DNA of 34,976 bases from Rhizobacter sp. (GCA_025350965.1 JANXWV010000056.1:1-34976), one strand, 5' to 3'; shown: positions 1-9,648, counted from the first letter of the stretch. The notes: generated from the letters alone by a model not told the origin. Made by a program: numbers and translations.

Positions 1-1
1 C

Positions 2-913
2 TTCAAGCCGTTCATCTATTCGGCTGCGCTGGAGAAGGGTTTCACACCGGCCACGATCATCAATGACGCGCCCCTGTTCTTCGATGCCGGCGCCACCGGC
101 AGCCAGCCGTGGGAGCCGAAGAACTACGACGGCAAGTTCGAAGGCCCGATGCCGCTGCGGCGCGGGCTGGAGAAGTCGAAGAACATGATCTCGATCCGCA
201 TCCTGCAGTCGATCGGCGCGCCGTATGCGCAGGAGTGGATCACGCGCTTCGGCTTCGAGGCCGACAAGCACCCGGCCTACCTCACGATGGCGCTGGGCGC
301 CGGCTCGGTGACACCACTGCAAATGGCCTCGGCTTACGGCGTGTTCGCAAGCGGCGGGTACCGCGTGAATCCAACGCTCATCAGCAAGATCACCGACGCC
401 AAAGGCAAGGTGTTGACTGAGACACTGCCGCCTGCACTGAACGAGTCGGTGCGCACGCTGAACGCGCGCAACGCCTTCGTGATGGACAGCCTGCTGAACT
501 CGGTGGCCAGCCGAGGCACGGCGGCGGCGGCGCAGCGCCTGCTCGGCCGCACCGACCTGTACGGCAAGACCGGCACCACGAATGATTCGATCGACACCTG
601 GTTCGCCGGCTTCCAGCGCAGCGTGGTGGCCATCGTGTGGATCGGCTACGACAACCCGCGCAAGCTCGGCGACAACGAAACCGGCGGCGGCCTGGCGCTG
701 CCGATCTGGATCGACTTCATGCGCTATGCACTGAACGGCGTGCCGGTGGACAAATACGCCGTTCCCGAAGGCGTGGTCAACGTCAACGACGAGTGGTTCT
801 ACGAGGAATACGCCCAAGGCGCCGGAGTCAGCAGCCTGGGCTTGGAGGACAAGCTGCCGACCGCGCCGAACGAAGACGAGCGCAAAAGCATCCTCGACTT
901 GTTCAGGCGCTGA
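2..913 (+). CDS. mrcA: Penicillin-binding protein 1A, C-terminal part (5' end outside window)
   Basis: This is the transpeptidase end of a class A PBP, a periplasmic, inner-membrane-anchored enzyme that polymerises and cross-links peptidoglycan. The frame is open from base 2. The first visible residues are FKPFIYSAALEKG, which is the tail of the SxxK active-site box, so the catalytic serine lies just outside the window. The second motif SKN (in GLEKSKNMISIR) and the third motif KTGTTND (in LYGKTGTTNDSIDTWFAG) are both present. The protein ends with an acidic, charged tail and TGA at 911-913. The glycosyltransferase domain and start codon cannot be seen. Its 3' end overlaps the convergent cyaY gene by 11 bases. 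The family is certain; PBP1A rather than another class A paralogue is inferred from sequence style and the cyaY/lysA neighbourhood. Confidence 0.93.
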   Translation, partial: FKPFIYSAALEKGFTPATIINDAPLFFDAGATGSQPWEPKNYDGKFEGPMPLRRGLEKSKNMISIRILQSIGAPYAQEWITRFGFEADKHPAYLTMALGAGSVTPLQMASAYGVFASGGYRVNPTLISKITDAKGKVLTETLPPALNESVRTLNARNAFVMDSLLNSVASRGTAAAAQRLLGRTDLYGKTGTTNDSIDTWFAGFQRSVVAIVWIGYDNPRKLGDNETGGGLALPIWIDFMRYALNGVPVDKYAVPEGVVNVNDEWFYEEYAQGAGVSSLGLEDKLPTAPNEDERKSILDLFRR

Positions 914-1259
914 AAACCAGCGCCTGCCCTGCCTGTTGGCTGGCGCAGGCCGACAGTGCGGCCAGGAATTCGGTGCCGTCCTTGGTGTCTGCCCACTTGC
1001 CGGCCACGTGCCGGTAGTGAAACCCACCCGATCGTGCCGCCAGCCACACCTCTTGGAGCGGCGGCTGTGTGTTGACTACGATCTTGCTGCCGTTCGGAAA
1101 ACTCAACTCCAGAAGGCCTCCGGTGCGCTGCGCATCGATGTCGATCACATCGGCTTGGAGCCATGAGTCGGTCTGCGCTTCAATGGCGTCGAGCAGCCTG
1201 CGCGTCAATGCCAGGTACTCGGTATCGGTCAGTGGCGTGGACGGGGTGTTGGGAGTCAT
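903..1259 (-). CDS. cyaY: Frataxin homologue CyaY, iron-sulfur assembly protein
   Basis: Bacterial frataxin is a small acidic cytoplasmic protein that binds iron and modulates the IscS cysteine desulfurase during Fe-S cluster assembly. The 118-residue protein starts MTPNTPSTPLTDTEYLALT and has the acidic first helix (DTEYLALTRRLLDAIEAQTD), followed by the beta-sheet core with LLELSFPNGSKIVVN, the signature QPPLQEVWLAARSGGFHY, and a final helix. The length is normal for the family (about 105-120). The frame remains open 17 codons upstream, but the start at 1259 fits the family length and leaves only 19 bases to the divergent lptM start. The gene converges on mrcA with an 11-base overlap. The cyaY-lptM-lysA order is common in proteobacteria. 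Confidence 0.93.
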   Translation of the reverse strand: MTPNTPSTPLTDTEYLALTRRLLDAIEAQTDSWLQADVIDIDAQRTGGLLELSFPNGSKIVVNTQPPLQEVWLAARSGGFHYRHVAGKWADTKDGTEFLAALSACASQQAGQALVFSA

Positions 1260-1278
1260 GGTCGCTAGAATTCGCCGC

Positions 1279-1467
1279 ATGTTGCAGTGCAAGACGAGTG
1301 TAGCTTTCAAGCCTCTGCGGCCTTTCAGCGCCGCGATCGTCGCGCGGGTTGTGGGTGTTTGCCTGCTGGCCGGCTGCGGCCTGTCCGGATGCGGTCAGAA
1401 GGGCCCCTTGACCCTGCCCAAGCCCGCCAGTTCCCCCTCGCCCTCGACACCTGCCTCCGCCCCATGA
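1279..1467 (+). CDS. lptM: Small outer-membrane lipoprotein LptM (YifL family)
   Basis: This 62-residue lipoprotein belongs to the LptM/YifL family, whose E. coli member has been linked to maturation of the LptD-LptE lipopolysaccharide translocon. It has a basic N-terminus, a hydrophobic stretch (about residues 18-31), and then the lipobox LLAGC with Cys33. The family hallmark GQKGPLTLP follows at residues 39-47, and a Pro/Ser/Ala-rich tail ends the protein. A second possible lipobox, LSGC with Cys38, lies five residues later and sits closer to the usual family spacing (CGQKGPL). The start at 1279 is the first ATG in frame after a stop codon. The TGA overlaps the lysA ATG (ATGA at 1464-1467), so translational coupling to lysA is likely. 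The family is clear from the motif; the function is inferred from E. coli. Confidence 0.85.
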   Translation: MLQCKTSVAFKPLRPFSAAIVARVVGVCLLAGCGLSGCGQKGPLTLPKPASSPSPSTPASAP

Positions 1468-2765
1468 CGCTCCCCGGTTCCCCGCACCTTGCCTATCGTG
1501 GCGCATCGTTGTTCATCGATGGCTGCGCGGCCGCGAGCCTGGCGCAGCGCTTCGGCACGCCGCTCTATGCCTATTCGCGCGCCAGCATGCTGGAGTCGCT
1601 GGCCGACTACCAGCGCGCGCTGGTCGGGCGCGACCATCTGATCTGTTATGCGATGAAGGCGAACTCCAACCTGGCCGTTTTGCAGGCGTTCGCGCAGGCG
1701 GGTTGCGGTTTCGACATCGTGTCGGGCGGTGAACTGGAACGTGCGCTTGCCGCCGGCGCAGACCCTGCAAAAATCGTGTTCTCGGGCGTCGGTAAGACCC
1801 GCGCGGACATGCGCCGCGCGCTCGAAGTGGGCGTCATGTGCTTCAACGTCGAGAGCGAAGCCGAACTGGGCGTGCTCTCGCAGGTGGCCACTGCCATCGG
1901 CGCCACTGCGAACGTCAGCCTGCGCGTGAACCCCGATGTCGACGCTGGCACCCACCCGTACATATCGACCGGGCTGAAAGGCAACAAATTCGGCATCGCG
2001 CATGAGGATGCCGTCGCCAACTATGTGCGCGCAGCCGACATGCCGGGTCTGCGTGTAGTGGGCATCGACTGCCACATCGGCTCGCAGATCACCGACAGCG
2101 GCCCCTACCTCGACGCACTCGACCGCTTGCTCGACCTGATCGAGCAGGTCGAAGCGCGCGGCATCCCCATTCGCCACCTCGACCTCGGCGGCGGCCTGGG
2201 CATCACCTACACCGATGAAGCGCCGCCGTCGGCTGAAGCGTTGGTTCGCAGCCTGCTCGAACGCATCGATGCGCGTGGCCACGGCCACCGCAAGATCATG
2301 TTCGAACCCGGCCGCTCCCTGGTCGGCAATGCAGGCGTTCTGGTGAGCGAGGTGCTCTACATGAAGCCAGGCCGGGAGCCGAATGGCGACCCCGCGGGCG
2401 CCGGGAAGAACTTCTGCATCGTCGACGCGGCGATGAACGACTTGATGCGCCCGGCGATGTACCAGGCGTGGATGGGCATCGTGGCGTGCAATCTTCGCGA
2501 TGAGCCTGCCACGCTGTGTGACGTGGTTGGCCCGGTCTGCGAGTCGGGCGACTGGCTCGGGCGCGAACGCGAACTCGCGGTGCACGCAGGTGACTTCGTC
2601 GCCGTGCTTTCGGCCGGCGCGTACGGCATGACGATGGCCAGCAACTACAACACGCGCGGTCGCGCCGCCGAGGTGATGGTGTGTGGCGATCAAGCTTTCT
2701 TGATCCGCGACCGTGAGTTGCCGCACGAGTTGTTCAGCGGTGAGCACCTGCTGCCGACGGCCTGA
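1464..2765 (+). CDS. lysA: Diaminopimelate decarboxylase (last step of lysine synthesis)
   Basis: This PLP-dependent cytoplasmic enzyme converts meso-diaminopimelate to L-lysine and CO2. It is 433 residues long, the usual size. The N-terminal alanine-racemase-like barrel carries the PLP lysine Lys65 in CYAMKANSN. Further motifs are FDIVSGGEL, HIGSQ, the glycine-rich LDLGGGLGI and EPGRSLVGNAG. In the C-terminal sheet domain, the motif CESGDWL and a late GAYGMTMASNYN with the conserved tyrosine complete the active site formed across the dimer. The ATG at 1464 overlaps the lptM stop, which fixes the start. I see no lysine riboswitch upstream. The gene converges on dppF with 38 bases between stops and no evident terminator hairpin. 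Confidence 0.97.
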   Translation: MTLPGSPHLAYRGASLFIDGCAAASLAQRFGTPLYAYSRASMLESLADYQRALVGRDHLICYAMKANSNLAVLQAFAQAGCGFDIVSGGELERALAAGADPAKIVFSGVGKTRADMRRALEVGVMCFNVESEAELGVLSQVATAIGATANVSLRVNPDVDAGTHPYISTGLKGNKFGIAHEDAVANYVRAADMPGLRVVGIDCHIGSQITDSGPYLDALDRLLDLIEQVEARGIPIRHLDLGGGLGITYTDEAPPSAEALVRSLLERIDARGHGHRKIMFEPGRSLVGNAGVLVSEVLYMKPGREPNGDPAGAGKNFCIVDAAMNDLMRPAMYQAWMGIVACNLRDEPATLCDVVGPVCESGDWLGRERELAVHAGDFVAVLSAGAYGMTMASNYNTRGRAAEVMVCGDQAFLIRDRELPHELFSGEHLLPTA

Positions 2766-2803
2766 GTGTCACGGCGGCAGAGCAAGCTCTTGGAACCAAA
2801 CCG

Positions 2804-3822
2804 CTAGATTCTTCCTTCTTCCACCGCGTGGCAGGCGATCAATGCGCCGCCGAAGCGCAGTTGTGCAGGCCGCTCGACCTTGCAGCGGTTATTCGCATGC
2901 GGGCAGCGCGGGTGGAACGAGCAGCCGCTGGGTGGCATCAGCGGGTTCGGCACTTCGCCCTGCACCGGCGTGCGCGAACGGCCGCTCATGTGGATGTCCG
3001 GGATCGCGTCGAGCAGCATGCGCGTGTACGGGTGGCGCGGCCGCGCAAACAGCTCGGCTTTCTCGGCCACTTCGACCAGGCGGCCGAGGTACATCACGCC
3101 GACCTGATCGCTCACGTGACGCACCACCGCGAGGTTGTGCGAGATGAACAGGTAGGTCAGCCCCTGCTTGCGCTGCAGGTCCTTCATGATGTTGAGCACC
3201 TGCGCCTGAACCGACACGTCAAGCGCCGAGGTCGGCTCGTCGCACACCAGAAAGTCCGGCTGCGTAGCCAGAGCACGGGCAATCGAGATGCGCTGGCGCT
3301 GGCCGCCAGAGAACTGGTGCGGGAACTTCTCGACATCGGCGGCGGACAGGCCAACCGATTGCAGCAACACAACCACCTTCGCCTTCAGGTCGCCGGCGCT
3401 GTCGTTCGGGCCGGTGCCGGCCAGGCCGTGCTCGCGCAGCGGCTCACCCACGATGTCGGCCACCTTCCAGCGCGGGTTCAGGCTCGCGTACGGGTCCTGG
3501 AAGATCATCTGCATGCGCCGCCGCAGCGCCTGCGCCGCGCCGGACTTGAAAGTCTTTGCCGTATCGACACCATCGAAGCGAACGTTGCCGCGGGTCGGCG
3601 CATACAGGCCGACGAGCAGCCGCGCGACCGTGCTCTTGCCACAGCCCGATTCGCCAACCAGCGCCAGCGTCTGGCCGCGTTCGATGCTGAAGCTCACGCC
3701 GTCGACCGCATGGACGAACTGCCGCGGCTTGCGCTCGACCAAGCGGTTCAACCATGGCGCCGACACATCGAAGCTCTTCTCCAGGTCCGTCACCTCGACG
3801 AGAGGCCGTGCCATGACTGCGC

Positions 3823-3826
<4 letters not shown>
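2804..3826 (-). CDS. dppF: Dipeptide/oligopeptide ABC transporter ATP-binding protein, DppF type
   Basis: This is the second ATPase of a peptide-importer pair, acting on the cytoplasmic face with DppD to drive DppB-DppC. The protein has 340 residues from [19 protein letters not shown]. Walker A is GESGCGKS (about 58-65), the Q-loop glutamine is near 110 ([12 protein letters not shown]), the signature is FSGGQ (172-176), and Walker B is FLVCDE (192-197). The C-terminal oligopeptide-transporter extension carries four cysteines in [16 protein letters not shown] and IACH. The insertion between strands ([20 protein letters not shown]) is typical of DppF/OppF. The ATG at 3826 overlaps the dppD TGA. 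It is the last gene of the operon; DppF rather than OppF rests on context. Confidence 0.93.
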
Positions 3827-4803
<977 letters not shown>

Positions 4804-4829
4804 CGATGGGTCGTGTCGCAAGACGGGTC

Positions 4830-5765
4830 TCAACGCAGGCGCGGGTTCAACGCGTCGCGCAACCAGTCGCCGAACAGGTTCATGCTCAGCGCAATCAAGA
4901 GCAGCATCGAGCCGGGGAAGATCACCAGCCACCACGCGCCGCTGAAGAGCTGCTTGTTGCCTTCGTTGATGAAGGTTCCGAGCGACGGCGACGTGGGCGA
5001 CACCCCGACGCCGAGGAAAGAGAGCGTGGCCTCGGTCTGGATGGCGGTGGCCACATGGATGGTGGCCAACACCAGCACCGGCCCGAGCACGTTGGGCAGC
5101 ACGTGTTTACGCATGATGCGCAGTGGCGACACGCCGACCACACGTGCCGCCTGCACGTATTCCTTGTTGCGCTCGACCATGGTCGAGCCACGCACCGTGC
5201 GTGCGTATTGCACCCAGCCCGGCAGCGCGATGGCGAGAATCAACACGCCGAAGGCCAGCGAGTCATGCGCCTGCGGGAACAGCGCCCGGCCAACACCTGC
5301 AATCAGCAACGCGATCAGGATCGACGGGAACGAGAGCATCACGTCGCACACGCGCATGATGAAGGCGTCGATGCGCCCGCCCGCATAGCCGGCCAGCAGC
5401 CCGAGCGACACACCGAGCAGCACCGACGCAACGACCGACGCGCCACCGATCAAGAGCGAGATGCGCGCGCCATACATCAGCGCTGAGAGCACGTCGCGCC
5501 CTTGCTCGTCGGTGCCCAAAACGTACTTGCTTTGCCCGCCCTGCATCCAGGCCGGGGGGAGCATCGAGTCGCTCAACTCCAGCGTCGCCAGGTCGAACGG
5601 GTTGTGCGGCGCGATGACTCCGGCAAACAGCGCGCAGAACACGCAGGCCAAGGCCACGGCCGCCGCAATCATCGCCATCGGGGAGTTGCGAAACGAATGC
5701 CACACGTCGCCGTCGAAAAATCGCGCCCACGCGCCCGGTGCAACCGCCGCCTCGGTGCTCATCAT
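4830..5765 (-). CDS. dppC: Peptide ABC transporter permease, DppC type
   Basis: This is an inner-membrane permease subunit that pairs with DppB to form the peptide channel. The 311-residue protein starts MMSTEAAVAPGAWARFF; the second Met at 5762 is an equal alternative. The first membrane segment, about residues 29-52 (MAMIAAAVALACVFCALFAGVIA), is followed by the DppC/OppC periplasmic region ending in VLGTDEQGRDVLSALMYGAR, a family hallmark. The binding-protein-dependent transport domain with five more helices follows. It contains the EAA-like loop EYVQAARVVGVSPLRIMRKHVLPN, which contacts the ATPases. The ATG overlaps the dppA stop. Its separation from dppB by the binding-protein gene is unusual. 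Confidence 0.94.
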   Translation of the reverse strand: MMSTEAAVAPGAWARFFDGDVWHSFRNSPMAMIAAAVALACVFCALFAGVIAPHNPFDLATLELSDSMLPPAWMQGGQSKYVLGTDEQGRDVLSALMYGARISLLIGGASVVASVLLGVSLGLLAGYAGGRIDAFIMRVCDVMLSFPSILIALLIAGVGRALFPQAHDSLAFGVLILAIALPGWVQYARTVRGSTMVERNKEYVQAARVVGVSPLRIMRKHVLPNVLGPVLVLATIHVATAIQTEATLSFLGVGVSPTSPSLGTFINEGNKQLFSGAWWLVIFPGSMLLLIALSMNLFGDWLRDALNPRLR

Positions 5766-7348
5766 TTCGCCTTCAACGAAACCCACTTGAAGAACATCCG
5801 GTTGTCCGGCAACTGCACCAGGCTGACCTTGCTGTTGTAGGCCCACGCCAGCGCTTGCTGGTGCAGCGGGATGTGGCCGATGTCGTCCTGGTGAATCTTG
5901 TAGGCCTCGCGGATGTACTCCATGCGCTTCTTGTCGTCGGTTTCGGACTGAACCTTCAGCGTCAGCTCATCGAGCTTGGGGTTGCTGTACCAGCCCAGGT
6001 TGAATTGGCCCTGGCCCTTGTCGGTGGGCGTGGCCATCAATGCCGCAAGCGGGTCGTGGGCATCGCCGGTGCTGGGCGTCCACCCGAGCAGGTAGAAGCT
6101 CGTGTCGCGCCGCAGGATCTTCGGGAAGTAACTGATCTTGGTTTCCGTCTGCAGGTTCACCTTGACGCCCACGCGCGCCAGGTTCGCGGCCACTGCCTGG
6201 CAGATGGCGGCGTCGTTCACGTAGCGGTCGTTAGGGCAGTTCATGCCGACCTCGAAGCCGTTCGGGTAACCCGCCTCAGTCAACAGCTTCTTCGAGGCTT
6301 CAACGTCGTACGGCAGGCGCTTGTTCATGTCGGCCTGGAAGCCGCGCACGCCCGGGCCCATCATTAACGCGGTGGGCGTGGCCGCCCCACGCATCACGCG
6401 GGTCTTGATGGCCTCGATGTCGATGGCCTGGTAGAACGCTTGGCGGACGCGCTTGTCCTTGAACGGGTTCTTGCCCTTCACGCTGCTGAACTGCAACTCA
6501 TCGCGCTTCTGGTCCATGCCCAGGAAGATAGTGCGCAGCTCGGGGCCCTGCGCTACCGTGTAGCCTGGCGTGGCCTTCACCCGCTCGACATCCTGCAGCG
6601 GCACCGGCTCCATCAGGTCGGTCTCGCCCGAGAGCAGAGCTGCCACGCGCGTAGGGTCGTTGTTGATCGGGGTGAACACGATCTGGTCGAGGTTGCTCTC
6701 GACTTTGTCCCAGTAGTTGAAGTTGCGCACGAGCACCGTTCGCACAGAGGGCTGGCGCTCTTTCAGACGGAACGGGCCTGTGCCGTTGGCTTTGAAGCTG
6801 GCGGTGTTCTCGATGCCTTTGCGGCGGTCCACGGGCGTGGTCGCCTTGTTGTCTTCGCACCATTTCTTGCTGAGAATGGCGACATTCGAAATCACGTCCG
6901 GCAGGATCGGGTAAGGCGCGGCGGTTTCGATGTCGACTGTGAATTCGTCGATCTTGCGGACCTCCTTGAACGACGAGGTGTAGCCCTTCATGTCTGAGCC
7001 TTCGCCGGCCGCGCGCTTGAAGCTGAACACCACGTCGTCAGCCGTGAACGGCGTGCCGTCATGGAATTTGATGCCCTTGCGCAGCTCGAAGCGCCACACG
7101 GTCGGGCTGGTCTGCGACCACTTCGTCGCGAGCAGCGGAGTGAGCGCCATTTTCTTGTCCCGTCCGACCAGCTGTTCGTATACGCTGGCCGTGAAGCTGA
7201 GCTGCAGAGTCTCGTTGAGCGAGTGCGGGTCCATCGACTGCACGTCGCCGGCGTTCGACACACGCAAGGTCACGGCTTGCGCCTGCAGGGCAACCAGGCC
7301 CAGTGCCGATGCCAGTGCACTGGCCAGAAGGGTTTGCTTGAGGTTCAT
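5762..7348 (-). CDS. dppA: Periplasmic peptide-binding protein of the ABC transporter, SBP family 5
   Basis: This is a secreted periplasmic receptor that delivers di- or oligopeptides, or related solutes, to DppBC. The protein has 528 residues and a clear signal peptide (MNLKQTLLASALASALGLVA, cleavage after LQAQA). The mature part has the SBP_bac_5 fold markers TLRVSNAGDVQSMDPH, the core LLATKWSQTSPTVWRFELRKGIKFHDGTPFTADDV, and NGTGPFRLKE. The ATG at 7348 was chosen over a TTG 12 bases upstream because GGAG lies about 7 bases before it and the signal peptide starts there. It sits second in the operon, 38 bases after dppB, and its stop overlaps dppC. Ligand specificity cannot be read from the sequence; family 5 also includes receptors for glutathione, nickel and heme. 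Confidence 0.92.
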   Translation of the reverse strand: MNLKQTLLASALASALGLVALQAQAVTLRVSNAGDVQSMDPHSLNETLQLSFTASVYEQLVGRDKKMALTPLLATKWSQTSPTVWRFELRKGIKFHDGTPFTADDVVFSFKRAAGEGSDMKGYTSSFKEVRKIDEFTVDIETAAPYPILPDVISNVAILSKKWCEDNKATTPVDRRKGIENTASFKANGTGPFRLKERQPSVRTVLVRNFNYWDKVESNLDQIVFTPINNDPTRVAALLSGETDLMEPVPLQDVERVKATPGYTVAQGPELRTIFLGMDQKRDELQFSSVKGKNPFKDKRVRQAFYQAIDIEAIKTRVMRGAATPTALMMGPGVRGFQADMNKRLPYDVEASKKLLTEAGYPNGFEVGMNCPNDRYVNDAAICQAVAANLARVGVKVNLQTETKISYFPKILRRDTSFYLLGWTPSTGDAHDPLAALMATPTDKGQGQFNLGWYSNPKLDELTLKVQSETDDKKRMEYIREAYKIHQDDIGHIPLHQQALAWAYNSKVSLVQLPDNRMFFKWVSLKAK

Positions 7349-7386
7349 CGAAAGCTCCAACGAGGGTCGTGTGAATTGATGCAGGT

Positions 7387-8370
7387 TCAGTGCGCGCTAC
7401 CGGCTTTCTCCATCCGCAGGCGCGGGTCGACGGCGAAGTAGAGCAGGTCGACCACCAGGTTGATCACGACGAAGATCAACGCGATCAGGCACAGGTACGC
7501 CGCCATCACCGGAATGTCGGCGAAGGTCACCGCCTGAATGAACAGCAGGCCCATGCCTGGCCACTGAAATACCGTCTCTGTGATGATGGCAAAGGCAATC
7601 AGCGCGCCGAGTTGCAGACCGGTGATCGTGATCACCGGCACCAGTGTGTTCTTGAGCGCGTGGCCGAAGTAGACGAGCCGATTCGGCAGGCCACGGGCGC
7701 GGGCAAACTTGATGTAGTCGGCGCGCAGCACCTCCAGCATTTCCGCGCGCACCAAACGCATGATCAGCGTGAGTTGGAACACCGCCAGCGTGATCGATGG
7801 CAACACAAGGTGCTTCCAGCCGTCGGCAGTGAGGAAACCGGTCGTCCATGCGCCGAGCGCAGTGACCTCGCCGCGGCCGAAACTGGGCAGCCACTTGAGC
7901 GTCACCGCGAACACCAGGATCAACAGAATGCCGATCAGGAACGTCGGCAACGAGACGCCGAGAAGCGAGACCGTCATCAGCAACTGCGACAGGAACGTAC
8001 CGCGCCGCAACGCGGCGTAAACGCCCATCGGTATGCCGAGCGCCAATGCGATGAACGCTGCGGAGAGCGACAACTCGAGCGTGGCGGGCAGTCGCTCGGC
8101 AATCAATGAAGAGACCTTGCGGCCCTGCCGAAGGCTCAGGCCGAATTCCCCTTGAAGCGCCTTGCCAACGAAGTGCCCGAATTGCACCGGAAACGGCTTG
8201 TCCAACCCAAGATCAGCGCGCAATTGCTGACGCTGCTCAGGCGTAGCGTCTTGCCCAAGGATGTTGGTGACCGGATCGCCGACATACTGGAACAGCATGA
8301 AGGCGATGAAGGCCACCGTGAGCATCACGATCACGGCTTGGGCCAAGCGGCGGAGTACGAAAACGAGCAT
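7387..8370 (-). CDS. dppB: Peptide ABC transporter permease, DppB type (first gene of the operon)
   Basis: This is an inner-membrane permease subunit of 327 residues, the usual DppB size. The N-terminus MLVFVLRRLAQAVIVMLTVAFIAFMLF gives the first membrane helix and the RR motif typical of DppB/OppB. The periplasmic segment GQDATPEQRQQLRADLGLDKPFPVQFGHFV is also diagnostic. The cytoplasmic coupling loop YIKFARARGLPNRLVYFGHALKNTLVPV contains the EAA-like element, and the last helices end in DLLYFAVDPRLRME. It is the promoter-proximal gene, with a predicted sigma-70 promoter about 110 bases upstream. Confidence 0.94.
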   Translation of the reverse strand: MLVFVLRRLAQAVIVMLTVAFIAFMLFQYVGDPVTNILGQDATPEQRQQLRADLGLDKPFPVQFGHFVGKALQGEFGLSLRQGRKVSSLIAERLPATLELSLSAAFIALALGIPMGVYAALRRGTFLSQLLMTVSLLGVSLPTFLIGILLILVFAVTLKWLPSFGRGEVTALGAWTTGFLTADGWKHLVLPSITLAVFQLTLIMRLVRAEMLEVLRADYIKFARARGLPNRLVYFGHALKNTLVPVITITGLQLGALIAFAIITETVFQWPGMGLLFIQAVTFADIPVMAAYLCLIALIFVVINLVVDLLYFAVDPRLRMEKAGSAH

Positions 8371-8487
8371 GAAGGGCTGGCGCTACACCAAGGAAAGAGA
8401 GTTCAAGCAGCGCTTTCGTCACGCCGACCCACGTAACGCATCCGAGCCCCATTGGGGCAAGCCGCACGGGCTGCGCTGCGGTGTCCG

Positions 8488-8516
8488 ATCAGAGCAAAAC
8501 GCGAGCCACCCGTCAA
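8488..8516 (-). promoter_or_regulatory. Predicted sigma-70 promoter for the dpp operon
   Basis: On the minus strand, TTGACG (8516-8511) and TCTGAT (8493-8488) are separated by exactly 17 bases. Transcription would begin near 8481, giving a leader of about 110 bases before dppB. The leader contains two possible hairpins: CCGCA/TGCGG (about 8462-8480) and the near-continuous palindrome GCCCCATTGGGGC (8446-8458). The -35 box matches the consensus at 5 of 6 bases and the -10 box at 4 of 6. This is a prediction from sequence only. Confidence 0.5.
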
Positions 8517-8517
8517 A

Positions 8518-8530
8518 GGGGAATGTCCCC
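8518..8530. promoter_or_regulatory. Palindrome GGGGA-ATG-TCCCC abutting the dpp -35 box
   Basis: This is a perfect 5+5 inverted repeat with a 3-base centre, ending one base before the predicted -35 hexamer at 8511-8516. That is where activators that contact RNA polymerase often bind. It could be an operator for a regulator of peptide uptake, but no regulator gene lies next to the operon, and such short palindromes can arise by chance in GC-rich DNA. Confidence 0.3.
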
Positions 8531-8584
8531 ATGCGATGCACGGCGGCGGCTGGGTTCGTGTCATCCGCAGCAAATGAGACGCCC

Positions 8585-8612
8585 GAAAAAAAGCCGCCCG
8601 AGGGCGGCTTTT
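8585..8612 (-). terminator. Rho-independent terminator of the porin gene
   Basis: AAAAGCCGCC (8589-8598), loop CGAG, and GGCGGCTTTT (8603-8612) form a 10-bp stem. Read on the minus strand, the stem is followed by a run of T formed by the A-tract at 8585-8592. It lies about 38 bases beyond the porin stop codon. It separates the porin transcript from the dpp operon downstream on the same strand. Confidence 0.85.
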
Positions 8613-8649
8613 GGTTCTGTACTGCTGCTTGCACAAGGCAAGCGCGGGA

Positions 8650-9648
8650 TCAGAAGATGTGACGCACGCCAAACTCGGCGCCGCTCGACTTACCACCCGC
8701 CGTCGGAGCGGGTGCGCTACCAATCGATGCAGCCGACAAGCTGCCGTTCGACAGGCGCGCAAACGTCGTGTAGACAGCGGTGCGCTTCGAGATGTTGTAC
8801 ACGTAACCAACAGCGAACTTGCTGATCGTGTTGGACGTGCTCAGCGCGCTGTCCTCCTTCTTGCTGCGGTCGTAACCCGCGTGGATTTCGCCCTGACCCA
8901 TCGGCACTACGCCGCTGATCGAGTAGCGGTTGTCCTTGACGCTTGCCAACGTATCGCGATCGTAATAGCCCATCAACTTGGCAACGCCGAAGTCGAATGC
9001 TCCACCAACGTTGATTGTCTTGTGCTTGTCGCCGGTAGCAGTGTCTTGCTGAGCGAAGGCAGCAGCAACTTCAAACGGACCAGCGCCATAACCGATACGC
9101 CCGCCAACGTACTTGCCAGCAGCAACACCTTCACCTGCGGCAACCATTGCTTGGCCGAACAGGCCACCGATGCCGGCGGGCAGGAAGTAACCGATGGAGT
9201 TGTCAGCGCGGACGAAGGTATTCGACAGCAGTTGAGCGACGCCAGACGAGTCACCCAGACCGTTGGTACCGAATGCGTCGTAAATCGTGTTGTTCCAGAA
9301 GGTCGGGGTGTAGTCGCGGCCGAGGCGAACTTCACCGAAACCACCGACCAAGCTGACCGTCGAACGGCGACCAAAGAACTTGGCGTTGACGGTGCCGGTG
9401 TCGGCGTTCACGCCACCCTCGAGCCAGAAGCGTGCCGACAGACCGCCACCCAAATCTTCCGTACCGCGGAAGCCGAGGCGGCTGCTGTTGATGCCATCTT
9501 GGCTCAGCGAAACACGACGGGCGACGCCGTCATTCTTCACGTAGCGGGCATTCAGGTCAACGACGCCGAACAGGGTCACCGACGATTGAGCCGATGCGAC
9601 ACCGGCGAACGCGCCCAGAACTGCGAGAGCGAGAAGAGATTTTTTCAT
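8650..9648 (-). CDS. Outer-membrane porin, 16-strand Gram-negative (Omp32-like) family
   Basis: This is a trimeric outer-membrane channel for small hydrophilic solutes. The 332-residue precursor has a textbook signal peptide (MKKSLLALAVLGAFAGVASA, cleavage before QSSVTLFG). The first strand SSVTLFGVVDLNARY and the motifs SRLGFRGTEDLGGGLSARFWLEGG, GEVRLGRDYTP and the C-terminal FGVRHIF with terminal Phe (the BamA-recognised beta-signal) are hallmarks of betaproteobacterial porins. The start has a strong ribosome site (AGGAGA, about 9659-9664). It is monocistronic, with its own terminator at 8585-8612. Ion selectivity cannot be deduced. No specific gene symbol is assigned because several paralogues are usual in these genomes. 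Confidence 0.95.
   Translation of the reverse strand: MKKSLLALAVLGAFAGVASAQSSVTLFGVVDLNARYVKNDGVARRVSLSQDGINSSRLGFRGTEDLGGGLSARFWLEGGVNADTGTVNAKFFGRRSTVSLVGGFGEVRLGRDYTPTFWNNTIYDAFGTNGLGDSSGVAQLLSNTFVRADNSIGYFLPAGIGGLFGQAMVAAGEGVAAGKYVGGRIGYGAGPFEVAAAFAQQDTATGDKHKTINVGGAFDFGVAKLMGYYDRDTLASVKDNRYSISGVVPMGQGEIHAGYDRSKKEDSALSTSNTISKFAVGYVYNISKRTAVYTTFARLSNGSLSAASIGSAPAPTAGGKSSGAEFGVRHIF

Noticed and set aside
1395..2747. 450-codon minus-strand open frame opposite lysA
   Set aside because: LysA has all catalytic motifs on the plus strand; the mirror frame has no recognisable domain and no ribosome site.
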